Positions 1-12,960 of a stretch of 64,000 nucleotides of DNA are shown here, piece after piece; the stretch's first letter is position 1, and each line of letters opens with the position of its first letter. The stretch covers positions 1-64,000 of the forward strand of contig NC_089179.1 of the NCBI RefSeq assembly GCF_947507565.1, given 5' to 3'. The notes under the pieces were generated by a model. It did no database searches. It was not told where the DNA came from and saw only the letters and a list, made by a program, of their open reading frames with translations. The position numbers and the translations under genes are program-made. This stretch comes from Oscarella lobularis. Taxonomy: Eukaryota; Porifera; Homoscleromorpha; Homosclerophorida; Oscarellidae.

Positions 1-204
1 TAACCCTAACCCTAACCCTAACCCTAACCCTAACCCTAACCCTAACCCTAACCCTAACCCTAACCCTAACCCTAACCCTAACCCTAACCCTAACCCTAAC
101 CCTAACCCTAACCCTAACCCTAACCCTAACCCTAACCCTAACCCTAACCCTAACCCTAACCCTAACCCTAACCCTAACCCTAACCCTAACCCTAACCCTA
201 ACCC
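1..204. repeat. Terminal telomere, (TAACCC)34
   Basis: Exactly 34 uninterrupted copies of TAACCC fill the left edge. The C-rich strand reads rightward into the chromosome, which is the orientation expected for a left chromosome end of the TTAGGG type. The run meets the satellite abruptly at 204/205 (…TAACCC|ATTCTC…). The true telomere may extend beyond the window. Confidence 0.97.
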
Positions 205-3200
205 ATTCTCTTTCCAACGGTGTATCACTTGTCATTAACTTTTTCAAATCAAAGAATTTGTACAGAAGATATAGGTCCATTCGAAAGCTCTTTGAAAGCT
301 CTATCCAACGGTGTATCATATGACCAAGTCACCCAAGTGGGTACATCTTTTAACCCTAACCCCAAACCTAACCCTAACACTCACCCAAGGGTATATCTTT
401 GTCAAATCAAAGAATTTGTACAGAAGATATAGGTCCATTCAAAAGCTCTTTAAAAGCTCTTTCGAATAGTGTATTATATGACCCAGTCACTCAACTGGGT
501 ACACTTTTAAACCCGTAACCCCAAACCTGACCCTAAACCTAAGCCTAAAACACTCTACCCCAACTCCTAAACACCTGCCCCAAAGTCAAACACTTAGAAC
601 TTTTTCATGTCAAATATTTTCTACAGAAGATATAGGTCCATTCAATAGCTCTTTTCATTCTCTTTCCAACGGTGTATCACTTGTCATTAACTTTTTCAAA
701 TCAAAGAATTTGTACAGAAGATATAGGTCCATTCGAAAGCTCTTTGAAAGCTCTATCCAACGGTGTATCATATGACCAAGTCACCCAAGTGGGTACATCT
801 TTTAACCCTAACCCCAAACCTAACCCTAACACTCACCCAAGGGTATATCTTTGTCAAATCAAAGAATTTGTACAGAAGATATAGGTCCATTCAAAAGCTC
901 TTTAAAAGCTCTTTCGAATAGTGTATTATATGACCCAGTCACTCAACTGGGTACACTTTTAAACCCGTAACCCCAAACCTGACCCTAAACCTAAGCCTAA
1001 AACACTCTACCCCAACTCCTAAACACCTGCCCCAAAGTCAAACACTTAGAACTTTTTCATGTCAAATATTTTCTACAGAAGATATAGGTCCATTCAATAG
1101 CTCTTTTCATTCTCTTTCCAACGGTGTATCACTTGTCATTAACTTTTTCAAATCAAAGAATTTGTACAGAAGATATAGGTCCATTCGAAAGCTCTTTGAA
1201 AGCTCTATCCAACGGTGTATCATATGACCAAGTCACCCAAGTGGGTACATCTTTTAACCCTAACCCCAAACCTAACCCTAACACTCACCCAAGGGTATAT
1301 CTTTGTCAAATCAAAGAATTTGTACAGAAGATATAGGTCCATTCAAAAGCTCTTTAAAAGCTCTTTCGAATAGTGTATTATATGACCCAGTCACTCAACT
1401 GGGTACACTTTTAAACCCGTAACCCCAAACCTGACCCTAAACCTAAGCCTAAAACACTCTACCCCAACTCCTAAACACCTGCCCCAAAGTCAAACACTTA
1501 GAACTTTTTCATGTCAAATATTTTCTACAGAAGATATAGGTCCATTCAATAGCTCTTTTCATTCTCTTTCCAACGGTGTATCACTTGTCATTAACTTTTT
1601 CAAATCAAAGAATTTGTACAGAAGATATAGGTCCATTCGAAAGCTCTTTGAAAGCTCTATCCAACGGTGTATCATATGACCAAGTCACCCAAGTGGGTAC
1701 ATCTTTTAACCCTAACCCCAAACCTAACCCTAACACTCACCCAAGGGTATATCTTTGTCAAATCAAAGAATTTGTACAGAAGATATAGGTCCATTCAAAA
1801 GCTCTTTAAAAGCTCTTTCGAATAGTGTATTATATGACCCAGTCACTCAACTGGGTACACTTTTAAACCCGTAACCCCAAACCTGACCCTAAACCTAAGC
1901 CTAAAACACTCTACCCCAACTCCTAAACACCTGCCCCAAAGTCAAACACTTAGAACTTTTTCATGTCAAATATTTTCTACAGAAGATATAGGTCCATTCA
2001 ATAGCTCTTTTCATTCTCTTTCCAACGGTGTATCACTTGTCATTAACTTTTTCAAATCAAAGAATTTGTACAGAAGATATAGGTCCATTCGAAAGCTCTT
2101 TGAAAGCTCTATCCAACGGTGTATCATATGACCAAGTCACCCAAGTGGGTACATCTTTTAACCCTAACCCCAAACCTAACCCTAACACTCACCCAAGGGT
2201 ATATCTTTGTCAAATCAAAGAATTTGTACAGAAGATATAGGTCCATTCAAAAGCTCTTTAAAAGCTCTTTCGAATAGTGTATTATATGACCCAGTCACTC
2301 AACTGGGTACACTTTTAAACCCGTAACCCCAAACCTGACCCTAAACCTAAGCCTAAAACACTCTACCCCAACTCCTAAACACCTGCCCCAAAGTCAAACA
2401 CTTAGAACTTTTTCATGTCAAATATTTTCTACAGAAGATATAGGTCCATTCAATAGCTCTTTTCATTCTCTTTCCAACGGTGTATCACTTGTCATTAACT
2501 TTTTCAAATCAAAGAATTTGTACAGAAGATATAGGTCCATTCGAAAGCTCTTTGAAAGCTCTATCCAACGGTGTATCATATGACCAAGTCACCCAAGTGG
2601 GTACATCTTTTAACCCTAACCCCAAACCTAACCCTAACACTCACCCAAGGGTATATCTTTGTCAAATCAAAGAATTTGTACAGAAGATATAGGTCCATTC
2701 AAAAGCTCTTTAAAAGCTCTTTCGAATAGTGTATTATATGACCCAGTCACTCAACTGGGTACACTTTTAAACCCGTAACCCCAAACCTGACCCTAAACCT
2801 AAGCCTAAAACACTCTACCCCAACTCCTAAACACCTGCCCCAAAGTCAAACACTTAGAACTTTTTCATGTCAAATATTTTCTACAGAAGATATAGGTCCA
2901 TTCAATAGCTCTTTTCATTCTCTTTCCAACGGTGTATCACTTGTCATTAACTTTTTCAAATCAAAGAATTTGTACAGAAGATATAGGTCCATTCGAAAGC
3001 TCTTTGAAAGCTCTATCCAACGGTGTATCATATGACCAAGTCACCCAAGTGGGTACATCTTTTAACCCTAACCCCAAACCTAACCCTAACACTCACCCAA
3101 GGGTATATCTTTGTCAAATCAAAGAATTTGTACAGAAGATATAGGTCCATTCAAAAGCTCTTTAAAAGCTCTTTCGAATAGTGTATTATATGACCCAGTC

Positions 3201-4418
3201 ACTCAACTGGGTACACTTTTAAACCCGTAACCCCAAACCTGACCCTAAACCTAAGCCTAAAACACTCTACCCCAACTCCTAAACACCTGCCCCAAAGTCA
3301 AACACTTAGAACTTTTTCATGTCAAATATTTTCTACAGAAGATATAGGTCCATTCAATAGCTCTTTTCATTCTCTTTCCAACGGTGTATCACTTGTCATT
3401 AACTTTTTCAAATCAAAGAATTTGTACAGAAGATATAGGTCCATTCGAAAGCTCTTTGAAAGCTCTATCCAACGGTGTATCATATGACCAAGTCACCCAA
3501 GTGGGTACATCTTTTAACCCTAACCCCAAACCTAACCCTAACACTCACCCAAGGGTATATCTTTGTCAAATCAAAGAATTTGTACAGAAGATATAGGTCC
3601 ATTCAAAAGCTCTTTAAAAGCTCTTTCGAATAGTGTATTATATGACCCAGTCACTCAACTGGGTACACTTTTAAACCCGTAACCCCAAACCTGACCCTAA
3701 ACCTAAGCCTAAAACACTCTACCCCAACTCCTAAACACCTGCCCCAAAGTCAAACACTTAGAACTTTTTCATGTCAAATATTTTCTACAGAAGATATAGG
3801 TCCATTCAATAGCTCTTTTCATTCTCTTTCCAACGGTGTATCACTTGTCATTAACTTTTTCAAATCAAAGAATTTGTACAGAAGATATAGGTCCATTCGA
3901 AAGCTCTTTGAAAGCTCTATCCAACGGTGTATCATATGACCAAGTCACCCAAGTGGGTACATCTTTTAACCCTAACCCCAAACCTAACCCTAACACTCAC
4001 CCAAGGGTATATCTTTGTCAAATCAAAGAATTTGTACAGAAGATATAGGTCCATTCAAAAGCTCTTTAAAAGCTCTTTCGAATAGTGTATTATATGACCC
4101 AGTCACTCAACTGGGTACACTTTTAAACCCGTAACCCCAAACCTGACCCTAAACCTAAGCCTAAAACACTCTACCCCAACTCCTAAACACCTGCCCCAAA
4201 GTCAAACACTTAGAACTTTTTCATGTCAAATATTTTCTACAGAAGATATAGGTCCATTCAATAGCTCTTTTCATTCTCTTTCCAACGGTGTATTACTTGT
4301 CATTAACTTTTTCAAATCAAAGAATTTGTACAGAAGATATAGGTCCATTCGAAAGCTCTTTGAAAGCTCTATCCAACGGTGTATCATATGACCAAGTCAC
4401 CCAAGTGGGTACATCTTT
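205..4418. repeat. Subtelomeric 452-bp satellite, distal block (9.3 units)
   Basis: Nine full 452-bp head-to-tail units and one broken unit, essentially identical to each other. Each unit holds three diverged copies of a cassette built on ACAGAAGATATAGGTCCATT (first copies near 263, 418 and 623), a telomere-like stretch (TAACCCTAACCCC near 351), degenerate telomere-like DNA (CCTGACCCTAAACCTAAGCC), and a hairpin ACCCAGT-CACTCA-ACTGGGT. The tenth unit carries a C-to-T change near 4292 and stops at its internal TAACCC seed. A 70-codon frame recurs in every unit but has no coding character. Confidence 0.95.
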
Positions 4419-4622
4419 TAACCCTAACCCTAACCCTAACCCTAACCCTAACCCTAACCCTAACCCTAACCCTAACCCTAACCCTAACCCTAACCCTAAC
4501 CCTAACCCTAACCCTAACCCTAACCCTAACCCTAACCCTAACCCTAACCCTAACCCTAACCCTAACCCTAACCCTAACCCTAACCCTAACCCTAACCCTA
4601 ACCCTAACCCTAACCCTAACCC
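4419..4622. repeat. Interstitial telomeric run, (TAACCC)34
   Basis: Exactly 34 perfect TAACCC repeats, the same number and orientation as the terminal telomere. On the left it grows out of the TAACCC seed inside a satellite unit. On the right it meets ATTCTC at the same base of the unit as the terminal telomere does (205 versus 4623, offset 4418). Confidence 0.95.
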
Positions 4623-7600
4623 ATTCTCTTTCCAACGGTGTATCACTTGTCATTAACTTTTTCAAATCAAAGAATTTGTACAGAAGATATAGGTCCATTC
4701 GAAAGCTCTTTGAAAGCTCTATCCAACGGTGTATCATATGACCAAGTCACCCAAGTGGGTACATCTTTTAACCCTAACCCCAAACCTAACCCTAACACTC
4801 ACCCAAGGGTATATCTTTGTCAAATCAAAGAATTTGTACAGAAGATATAGGTCCATTCAAAAGCTCTTTAAAAGCTCTTTCGAATAGTGTATTATATGAC
4901 CCAGTCACTCAACTGGGTACACTTTTAAACCCGTAACCCCAAACCTGACCCTAAACCTAAGCCTAAAACACTCTACCCCAACTCCTAAACACCTGCCCCA
5001 AAGTCAAACACTTAGAACTTTTTCATGTCAAATATTTTCTACAGAAGATATAGGTCCATTCAATAGCTCTTTTCATTCTCTTTCCAACGGTGTATCACTT
5101 GTCATTAACTTTTTCAAATCAAAGAATTTGTACAGAAGATATAGGTCCATTCGAAAGCTCTTTGAAAGCTCTATCCAACGGTGTATCATATGACCAAGTC
5201 ACCCAAGTGGGTACATCTTTTAACCCTAACCCCAAACCTAACCCTAACACTCACCCAAGGGTATATCTTTGTCAAATCAAAGAATTTGTACAGAAGATAT
5301 AGGTCCATTCAAAAGCTCTTTAAAAGCTCTTTCGAATAGTGTATTATATGACCCAGTCACTCAACTGGGTACACTTTTAAACCCGTAACCCCAAACCTGA
5401 CCCTAAACCTAAGCCTAAAACACTCTACCCCAACTCCTAAACACCTGCCCCAAAGTCAAACACTTAGAACTTTTTCATGTCAAATATTTTCTACAGAAGA
5501 TATAGGTCCATTCAATAGCTCTTTTCATTCTCTTTCCAACGGTGTATCACTTGTCATTAACTTTTTCAAATCAAAGAATTTGTACAGAAGATATAGGTCC
5601 ATTCGAAAGCTCTTTGAAAGCTCTATCCAACGGTGTATCATATGACCAAGTCACCCAAGTGGGTACATCTTTTAACCCTAACCCCAAACCTAACCCTAAC
5701 ACTCACCCAAGGGTATATCTTTGTCAAATCAAAGAATTTGTACAGAAGATATAGGTCCATTCAAAAGCTCTTTAAAAGCTCTTTCGAATAGTGTATTATA
5801 TGACCCAGTCACTCAACTGGGTACACTTTTAAACCCGTAACCCCAAACCTGACCCTAAACCTAAGCCTAAAACACTCTACCCCAACTCCTAAACACCTGC
5901 CCCAAAGTCAAACACTTAGAACTTTTTCATGTCAAATATTTTCTACAGAAGATATAGGTCCATTCAATAGCTCTTTTCATTCTCTTTCCAACGGTGTATC
6001 ACTTGTCATTAACTTTTTCAAATCAAAGAATTTGTACAGAAGATATAGGTCCATTCGAAAGCTCTTTGAAAGCTCTATCCAACGGTGTATCATATGACCA
6101 AGTCACCCAAGTGGGTACATCTTTTAACCCTAACCCCAAACCTAACCCTAACACTCACCCAAGGGTATATCTTTGTCAAATCAAAGAATTTGTACAGAAG
6201 ATATAGGTCCATTCAAAAGCTCTTTAAAAGCTCTTTCGAATAGTGTATTATATGACCCAGTCACTCAACTGGGTACACTTTTAAACCCGTAACCCCAAAC
6301 CTGACCCTAAACCTAAGCCTAAAACACTCTACCCCAACTCCTAAACACCTGCCCCAAAGTCAAACACTTAGAACTTTTTCATGTCAAATATTTTCTACAG
6401 AAGATATAGGTCCATTCAATAGCTCTTTTCATTCTCTTTCCAACGGTGTATCACTTGTCATTAACTTTTTCAAATCAAAGAATTTGTACAGAAGATATAG
6501 GTCCATTCGAAAGCTCTTTGAAAGCTCTATCCAACGGTGTATCATATGACCAAGTCACCCAAGTGGGTACATCTTTTAACCCTAACCCCAAACCTAACCC
6601 TAACACTCACCCAAGGGTATATCTTTGTCAAATCAAAGAATTTGTACAGAAGATATAGGTCCATTCAAAAGCTCTTTAAAAGCTCTTTCGAATAGTGTAT
6701 TATATGACCCAGTCACTCAACTGGGTACACTTTTAAACCCGTAACCCCAAACCTGACCCTAAACCTAAGCCTAAAACACTCTACCCCAACTCCTAAACAC
6801 CTGCCCCAAAGTCAAACACTTAGAACTTTTTCATGTCAAATATTTTCTACAGAAGATATAGGTCCATTCAATAGCTCTTTTCATTCTCTTTCCAACGGTG
6901 TATCACTTGTCATTAACTTTTTCAAATCAAAGAATTTGTACAGAAGATATAGGTCCATTCGAAAGCTCTTTGAAAGCTCTATCCAACGGTGTATCATATG
7001 ACCAAGTCACCCAAGTGGGTACATCTTTTAACCCTAACCCCAAACCTAACCCTAACACTCACCCAAGGGTATATCTTTGTCAAATCAAAGAATTTGTACA
7101 GAAGATATAGGTCCATTCAAAAGCTCTTTAAAAGCTCTTTCGAATAGTGTATTATATGACCCAGTCACTCAACTGGGTACACTTTTAAACCCGTAACCCC
7201 AAACCTGACCCTAAACCTAAGCCTAAAACACTCTACCCCAACTCCTAAACACCTGCCCCAAAGTCAAACACTTAGAACTTTTTCATGTCAAATATTTTCT
7301 ACAGAAGATATAGGTCCATTCAATAGCTCTTTTCATTCTCTTTCCAACGGTGTATCACTTGTCATTAACTTTTTCAAATCAAAGAATTTGTACAGAAGAT
7401 ATAGGTCCATTCGAAAGCTCTTTGAAAGCTCTATCCAACGGTGTATCATATGACCAAGTCACCCAAGTGGGTACATCTTTTAACCCTAACCCCAAACCTA
7501 ACCCTAACACTCACCCAAGGGTATATCTTTGTCAAATCAAAGAATTTGTACAGAAGATATAGGTCCATTCAAAAGCTCTTTAAAAGCTCTTTCGAATAGT

Positions 7601-10600
7601 GTATTATATGACCCAGTCACTCAACTGGGTACACTTTTAAACCCGTAACCCCAAACCTGACCCTAAACCTAAGCCTAAAACACTCTACCCCAACTCCTAA
7701 ACACCTGCCCCAAAGTCAAACACTTAGAACTTTTTCATGTCAAATATTTTCTACAGAAGATATAGGTCCATTCAATAGCTCTTTTCATTCTCTTTCCAAC
7801 GGTGTATCACTTGTCATTAACTTTTTCAAATCAAAGAATTTGTACAGAAGATATAGGTCCATTCGAAAGCTCTTTGAAAGCTCTATCCAACGGTGTATCA
7901 TATGACCAAGTCACCCAAGTGGGTACATCTTTTAACCCTAACCCCAAACCTAACCCTAACACTCACCCAAGGGTATATCTTTGTCAAATCAAAGAATTTG
8001 TACAGAAGATATAGGTCCATTCAAAAGCTCTTTAAAAGCTCTTTCGAATAGTGTATTATATGACCCAGTCACTCAACTGGGTACACTTTTAAACCCGTAA
8101 CCCCAAACCTGACCCTAAACCTAAGCCTAAAACACTCTACCCCAACTCCTAAACACCTGCCCCAAAGTCAAACACTTAGAACTTTTTCATGTCAAATATT
8201 TTCTACAGAAGATATAGGTCCATTCAATAGCTCTTTTCATTCTCTTTCCAACGGTGTATCACTTGTCATTAACTTTTTCAAATCAAAGAATTTGTACAGA
8301 AGATATAGGTCCATTCGAAAGCTCTTTGAAAGCTCTATCCAACGGTGTATCATATGACCAAGTCACCCAAGTGGGTACATCTTTTAACCCTAACCCCAAA
8401 CCTAACCCTAACACTCACCCAAGGGTATATCTTTGTCAAATCAAAGAATTTGTACAGAAGATATAGGTCCATTCAAAAGCTCTTTAAAAGCTCTTTCGAA
8501 TAGTGTATTATATGACCCAGTCACTCAACTGGGTACACTTTTAAACCCGTAACCCCAAACCTGACCCTAAACCTAAGCCTAAAACACTCTACCCCAACTC
8601 CTAAACACCTGCCCCAAAGTCAAACACTTAGAACTTTTTCATGTCAAATATTTTCTACAGAAGATATAGGTCCATTCAATAGCTCTTTTCATTCTCTTTC
8701 CAACGGTGTATTACTTGTCATTAACTTTTTCAAATCAAAGAATTTGTACAGAAGATATAGGTCCATTCGAAAGCTCTTTGAAAGCTCTATCCAACGGTGT
8801 ATCATATGACCAAGTCACCCAAGTGGGTACATCTTTTAACCCTAACCCCAAACCTAACCCTAACACTCACCCAAGGGTATATCTTTGTCAAATCAAAGAA
8901 TTTGTACAGAAGATATAGGTCCATTCAAAAGCTCTTTAAAAGCTCTTTCGAATAGTGTATTATATGACCCAGTCACTCAACTGGGTACACTTTTAAACCC
9001 GTAACCCCAAACCTGACCCTAAACCTAAGCCTAAAACACTCTACCCCAACTCCTAAACACCTGCCCCAAAGTCAAACACTTAGAACTTTTTCATGTCAAA
9101 TATTTTCTACAGAAGATATAGGTCCATTCAATAGCTCTTTTCATTCTCTTTCCAACGGTGTATCACTTGTCATTAACTTTTTCAAATCAAAGAATTTGTA
9201 CAGAAGATATAGGTCCATTCGAAAGCTCTTTGAAAGCTCTATCCAACGGTGTATCATATGACCAAGTCACCCAAGTGGGTACATCTTTTAACCCTAACCC
9301 CAAACCTAACCCTAACACTCACCCAAGGGTATATCTTTGTCAAATCAAAGAATTTGTACAGAAGATATAGGTCCATTCAAAAGCTCTTTAAAAGCTCTTT
9401 CGAATAGTGTATTATATGACCCAGTCACTCAACTGGGTACACTTTTAAACCCGTAACCCCAAACCTGACCCTAAACCTAAGCCTAAAACACTCTACCCCA
9501 ACTCCTAAACACCTGCCCCAAAGTCAAACACTTAGAACTTTTTCATGTCAAATATTTTCTACAGAAGATATAGGTCCATTCAATAGCTCTTTTCATTCTC
9601 TTTCCAACGGTGTATCACTTGTCATTAACTTTTTCAAATCAAAGAATTTGTACAGAAGATATAGGTCCATTCGAAAGCTCTTTGAAAGCTCTATCCAACG
9701 GTGTATCATATGACCAAGTCACCCAAGTGGGTACATCTTTTAACCCTAACCCCAAACCTAACCCTAACACTCACCCAAGGGTATATCTTTGTCAAATCAA
9801 AGAATTTGTACAGAAGATATAGGTCCATTCAAAAGCTCTTTAAAAGCTCTTTCGAATAGTGTATTATATGACCCAGTCACTCAACTGGGTACACTTTTAA
9901 ACCCGTAACCCCAAACCTGACCCTAAACCTAAGCCTAAAACACTCTACCCCAACTCCTAAACACCTGCCCCAAAGTCAAACACTTAGAACTTTTTCATGT
10001 CAAATATTTTCTACAGAAGATATAGGTCCATTCAATAGCTCTTTTCATTCTCTTTCCAACGGTGTATCACTTGTCATTAACTTTTTCAAATCAAAGAATT
10101 TGTACAGAAGATATAGGTCCATTCGAAAGCTCTTTGAAAGCTCTATCCAACGGTGTATCATATGACCAAGTCACCCAAGTGGGTACATCTTTTAACCCTA
10201 ACCCCAAACCTAACCCTAACACTCACCCAAGGGTATATCTTTGTCAAATCAAAGAATTTGTACAGAAGATATAGGTCCATTCAAAAGCTCTTTAAAAGCT
10301 CTTTCGAATAGTGTATTATATGACCCAGTCACTCAACTGGGTACACTTTTAAACCCGTAACCCCAAACCTGACCCTAAACCTAAGCCTAAAACACTCTAC
10401 CCCAACTCCTAAACACCTGCCCCAAAGTCAAACACTTAGAACTTTTTCATGTCAAATATTTTCTACAGAAGATATAGGTCCATTCAATAGCTCTTTTCAT
10501 TCTCTTTCCAACGGTGTATCACTTGTCATTAACTTTTTCAAATCAAAGAATTTGTACAGAAGATATAGGTCCATTCGAAAGCTCTTTGAAAGCTCTATCC

Positions 10601-11548
10601 AACGGTGTATCATATGACCAAGTCACCCAAGTGGGTACATCTTTTAACCCTAACCCCAAACCTAACCCTAACACTCACCCAAGGGTATATCTTTGTCAAA
10701 TCAAAGAATTTGTACAGAAGATATAGGTCCATTCAAAAGCTCTTTAAAAGCTCTTTCGAATAGTGTATTATATGACCCAGTCACTCAACTGGGTACACTT
10801 TTAAACCCGTAACCCCAAACCTGACCCTAAACCTAAGCCTAAAACACTCTACCCCAACTCCTAAACACCTGCCCCAAAGTCAAACACTTAGAACTTTTTC
10901 ATGTCAAATATTTTCTACAGAAGATATAGGTCCATTCAATAGCTCTTTTCATTCTCTTTCCAACGGTGTATCACTTGTCATTAACTTTTTCAAATCAAAG
11001 AATTTGTACAGAAGATATAGGTCCATTCGAAAGCTCTTTGAAAGCTCTATCCAACGGTGTATCATATGACCAAGTCACCCAAGTGGGTACATCTTTTAAC
11101 CCTAACCCCAAACCTAACCCTAACACTCACCCAAGGGTATATCTTTGTCAAATCAAAGAATTTGTACAGAAGATATAGGTCCATTCAAAAGCTCTTTAAA
11201 AGCTCTTTCGAATAGTGTATTATATGACCCAGTCACTCAACTGGGTACACTTTTAAACCCGTAACCCCAAACCTGACCCTAAACCTAAGCCTAAAACACT
11301 CTACCCCAACTCCTAAACACCTGCCCCAAAGTCAAACACTTAGAACTTTTTCATGTCAAATATTTTCTACAGAAGATATAGGTCCATTCAATAGCTCTTT
11401 TCATTCTCTTTCCAACGGTGTATCACTTGTCATTAACTTTTTCAAATCAAAGAATTTGTACAGAAGATATAGGTCCATTCGAAAGCTCTTTGAAAGCTCT
11501 ATCCAACGGTGTATCATATGACCAAGTCACCCAAGTGGGTACATCTTT
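4623..11548. repeat. Subtelomeric 452-bp satellite, proximal block (15.3 units)
   Basis: Fifteen full units and one partial unit of the same satellite. Its tenth unit (near 8706) carries the same C-to-T variant as the tenth unit of the distal block, again at offset 4418. The last unit stops at 11548, at the same internal TAACCC seed that ends the distal block. Confidence 0.95.
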
Positions 11549-11582
11549 TAACCCTAACCCCTAACCCTAACCCTAACCCTAA
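11549..11582. repeat. Telomere-like stub at proximal satellite border
   Basis: Five TAACCC-like repeats, one with an extra C (TAACCCC), follow the last satellite unit and lead into the 20-bp minisatellite. The imperfection distinguishes it from the two perfect 34-mers. Confidence 0.85.
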
Positions 11583-11762
11583 GGGCTAAGCTGGGCTACG
11601 TTGGGCTAAGCTGGGCTACGTTGGGCTAAGCTGGGCTACGTTGGGCTAAGCTGGGCTACGTTGGGCTAAGCTGGGCTACGTTGGGCTAAGCTGGGCTACG
11701 TTGGGCTAAGCTGGGCTACGTTGGGCTAAGCTGGGCTACGTTGGGCTAAGTTGGGCTACGTT
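11583..11762. repeat. 20-bp GGGCTA minisatellite, 9 copies
   Basis: Nine tandem copies of GGGCTAAGCTGGGCTACGTT, nearly perfect (the ninth has one C-to-T change). Each 20-mer is two 10-bp halves, GGGCTAAGCT and GGGCTACGTT. The GGGCTA core resembles a variant TTAGGG telomere repeat but on the strand opposite to the adjacent TAACCC run. Confidence 0.95.
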
Positions 11763-12443
11763 AGGCGTGGTTACGCATGCTCTCACGTGGTGGGCTGGGT
11801 TTGTTTGAGCGGGCTGTTGTAACGTAAAGCGAGATTAACTGCCACAGGCATTTGCCGTTCTTTTACTTTTTGAGAGTGTTTTATTACTTTTAACGAAGAG
11901 GGACAAGTGGATTGTAATGTTTTTTTGTTTCCTAAATGGTTTTCTTTAGGGTCTGATTTGGCACCATTTTCTTAGTGTTTTTTGGTTTTCTAGCGTTTTT
12001 CTTTGTGTTTAAAGGCAATCGCGGCTAAAAGAAAGCATTTAAAAACGTGGCGAATAAAAGCGCGAGCGCGGTTAGGCTTTTTGAGGCGTTTAGAAGACAT
12101 GCAGCAGAAAATCGCTTTTTCTTAATCGTTTTTTTTGCTTTTGCTTCTCACGGTGGTCTTCGCCATCACTTTCTGTTCGGTTTGGCGCGGCGAGTTTGGT
12201 TTACGAAGCGCGATTGTGGCGTACAAATGGTTTTCAGTCAGCGATTCCCTGCAATGGGCCTCACCCAGGTGCGCGATCTTCGCGTTCTTGCGAGACAGGC
12301 TGTTTTTTGGGTGCGCTAGGGGCTTTTCGCGCGTCGCGAAGACTTCGGCGTTGTTTGTAGACCGCGCGGACGACTTAGGCAAGGAGAGCGACGGCGTTTC
12401 TTTATTTTCGCAAGGCGCTGGTGGTGTTTCTGCTTGATCGCGT

Positions 12444-12550
12444 TACCTTGGGCGTTTTCTTACCTTTAGCTTTGTTGCCGTCGCTGCGAAATAGTCCCTT
12501 GTGCTTCGTTTCTTCATTTACCAGCGAAGATCCCAACGAGGGGCCTCATC
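12444..12550. repeat. Diverged direct repeat, copy 1
   Basis: The segment shares, in order, TACCTT..., GCCGT.GC.GCGAAATAG and ATCCCAACGAGGGGCCTCA with 12868-12960. Spacing between the blocks is similar, so this looks like an old local duplication. Confidence 0.6.
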
Positions 12551-12867
12551 TCCATTCGAGTACCCCATTGCGGGGCCTCAGTTGCTGAAGGTGTTAGCGC
12601 GCTGCTTTCTTCGGCTCTGGTTCACTTTATCCCCCACCCCTATAGTGCGCTAAATAGCTGCCCCTCCCTAATTAGTCAAGTGCCATGTGTTCGTTAGTAG
12701 CCCAGAATCCCCATATTAACACTAAAGAGACGCGAATACCACATTTATTTGTGTCCAACAGTACAAGACCACTTAGGGTTAGAAGGGATACTGTTTTATG
12801 GAGCGTTTTCATGTTTCGCGACGCGTAAGAGGCTTTTTCGAAGCGATCCCTTTGTGTAGGCCTTTTT

Positions 12868-12960
12868 CATACCTTAGGGGTTCTTGCCGTTGCAGCGAAA
12901 TAGGCCGTAGGGGTTCTTTTGTCGAGTTTCTTGCGAGGATCCCAACGAGGGGCCTCACCT
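12868..12960. repeat. Diverged direct repeat, copy 2
   Basis: Partner of the copy at 12444-12550. The best conserved block is ATCCCAACGAGGGGCCTCA near 12940, identical to the one near 12531. Confidence 0.6.

Noticed and set aside
4288-4741. ORFs of NP, LT, GL or RV dipeptide repeats over the internal telomere run
   Set aside because: Any frame of a hexamer repeat without stops is open; these are translations of TAACCC.
220-11178. Recurrent 70-codon ORF in every satellite unit
   Set aside because: It follows the repeat, runs through telomere-like NPNPNP codons, has no upstream context and no recognised protein character.
205-11548. CRISPR-like or direct-repeat array
   Set aside because: Units are 452-bp adjacent copies without unique spacers, in a eukaryotic telomere context.
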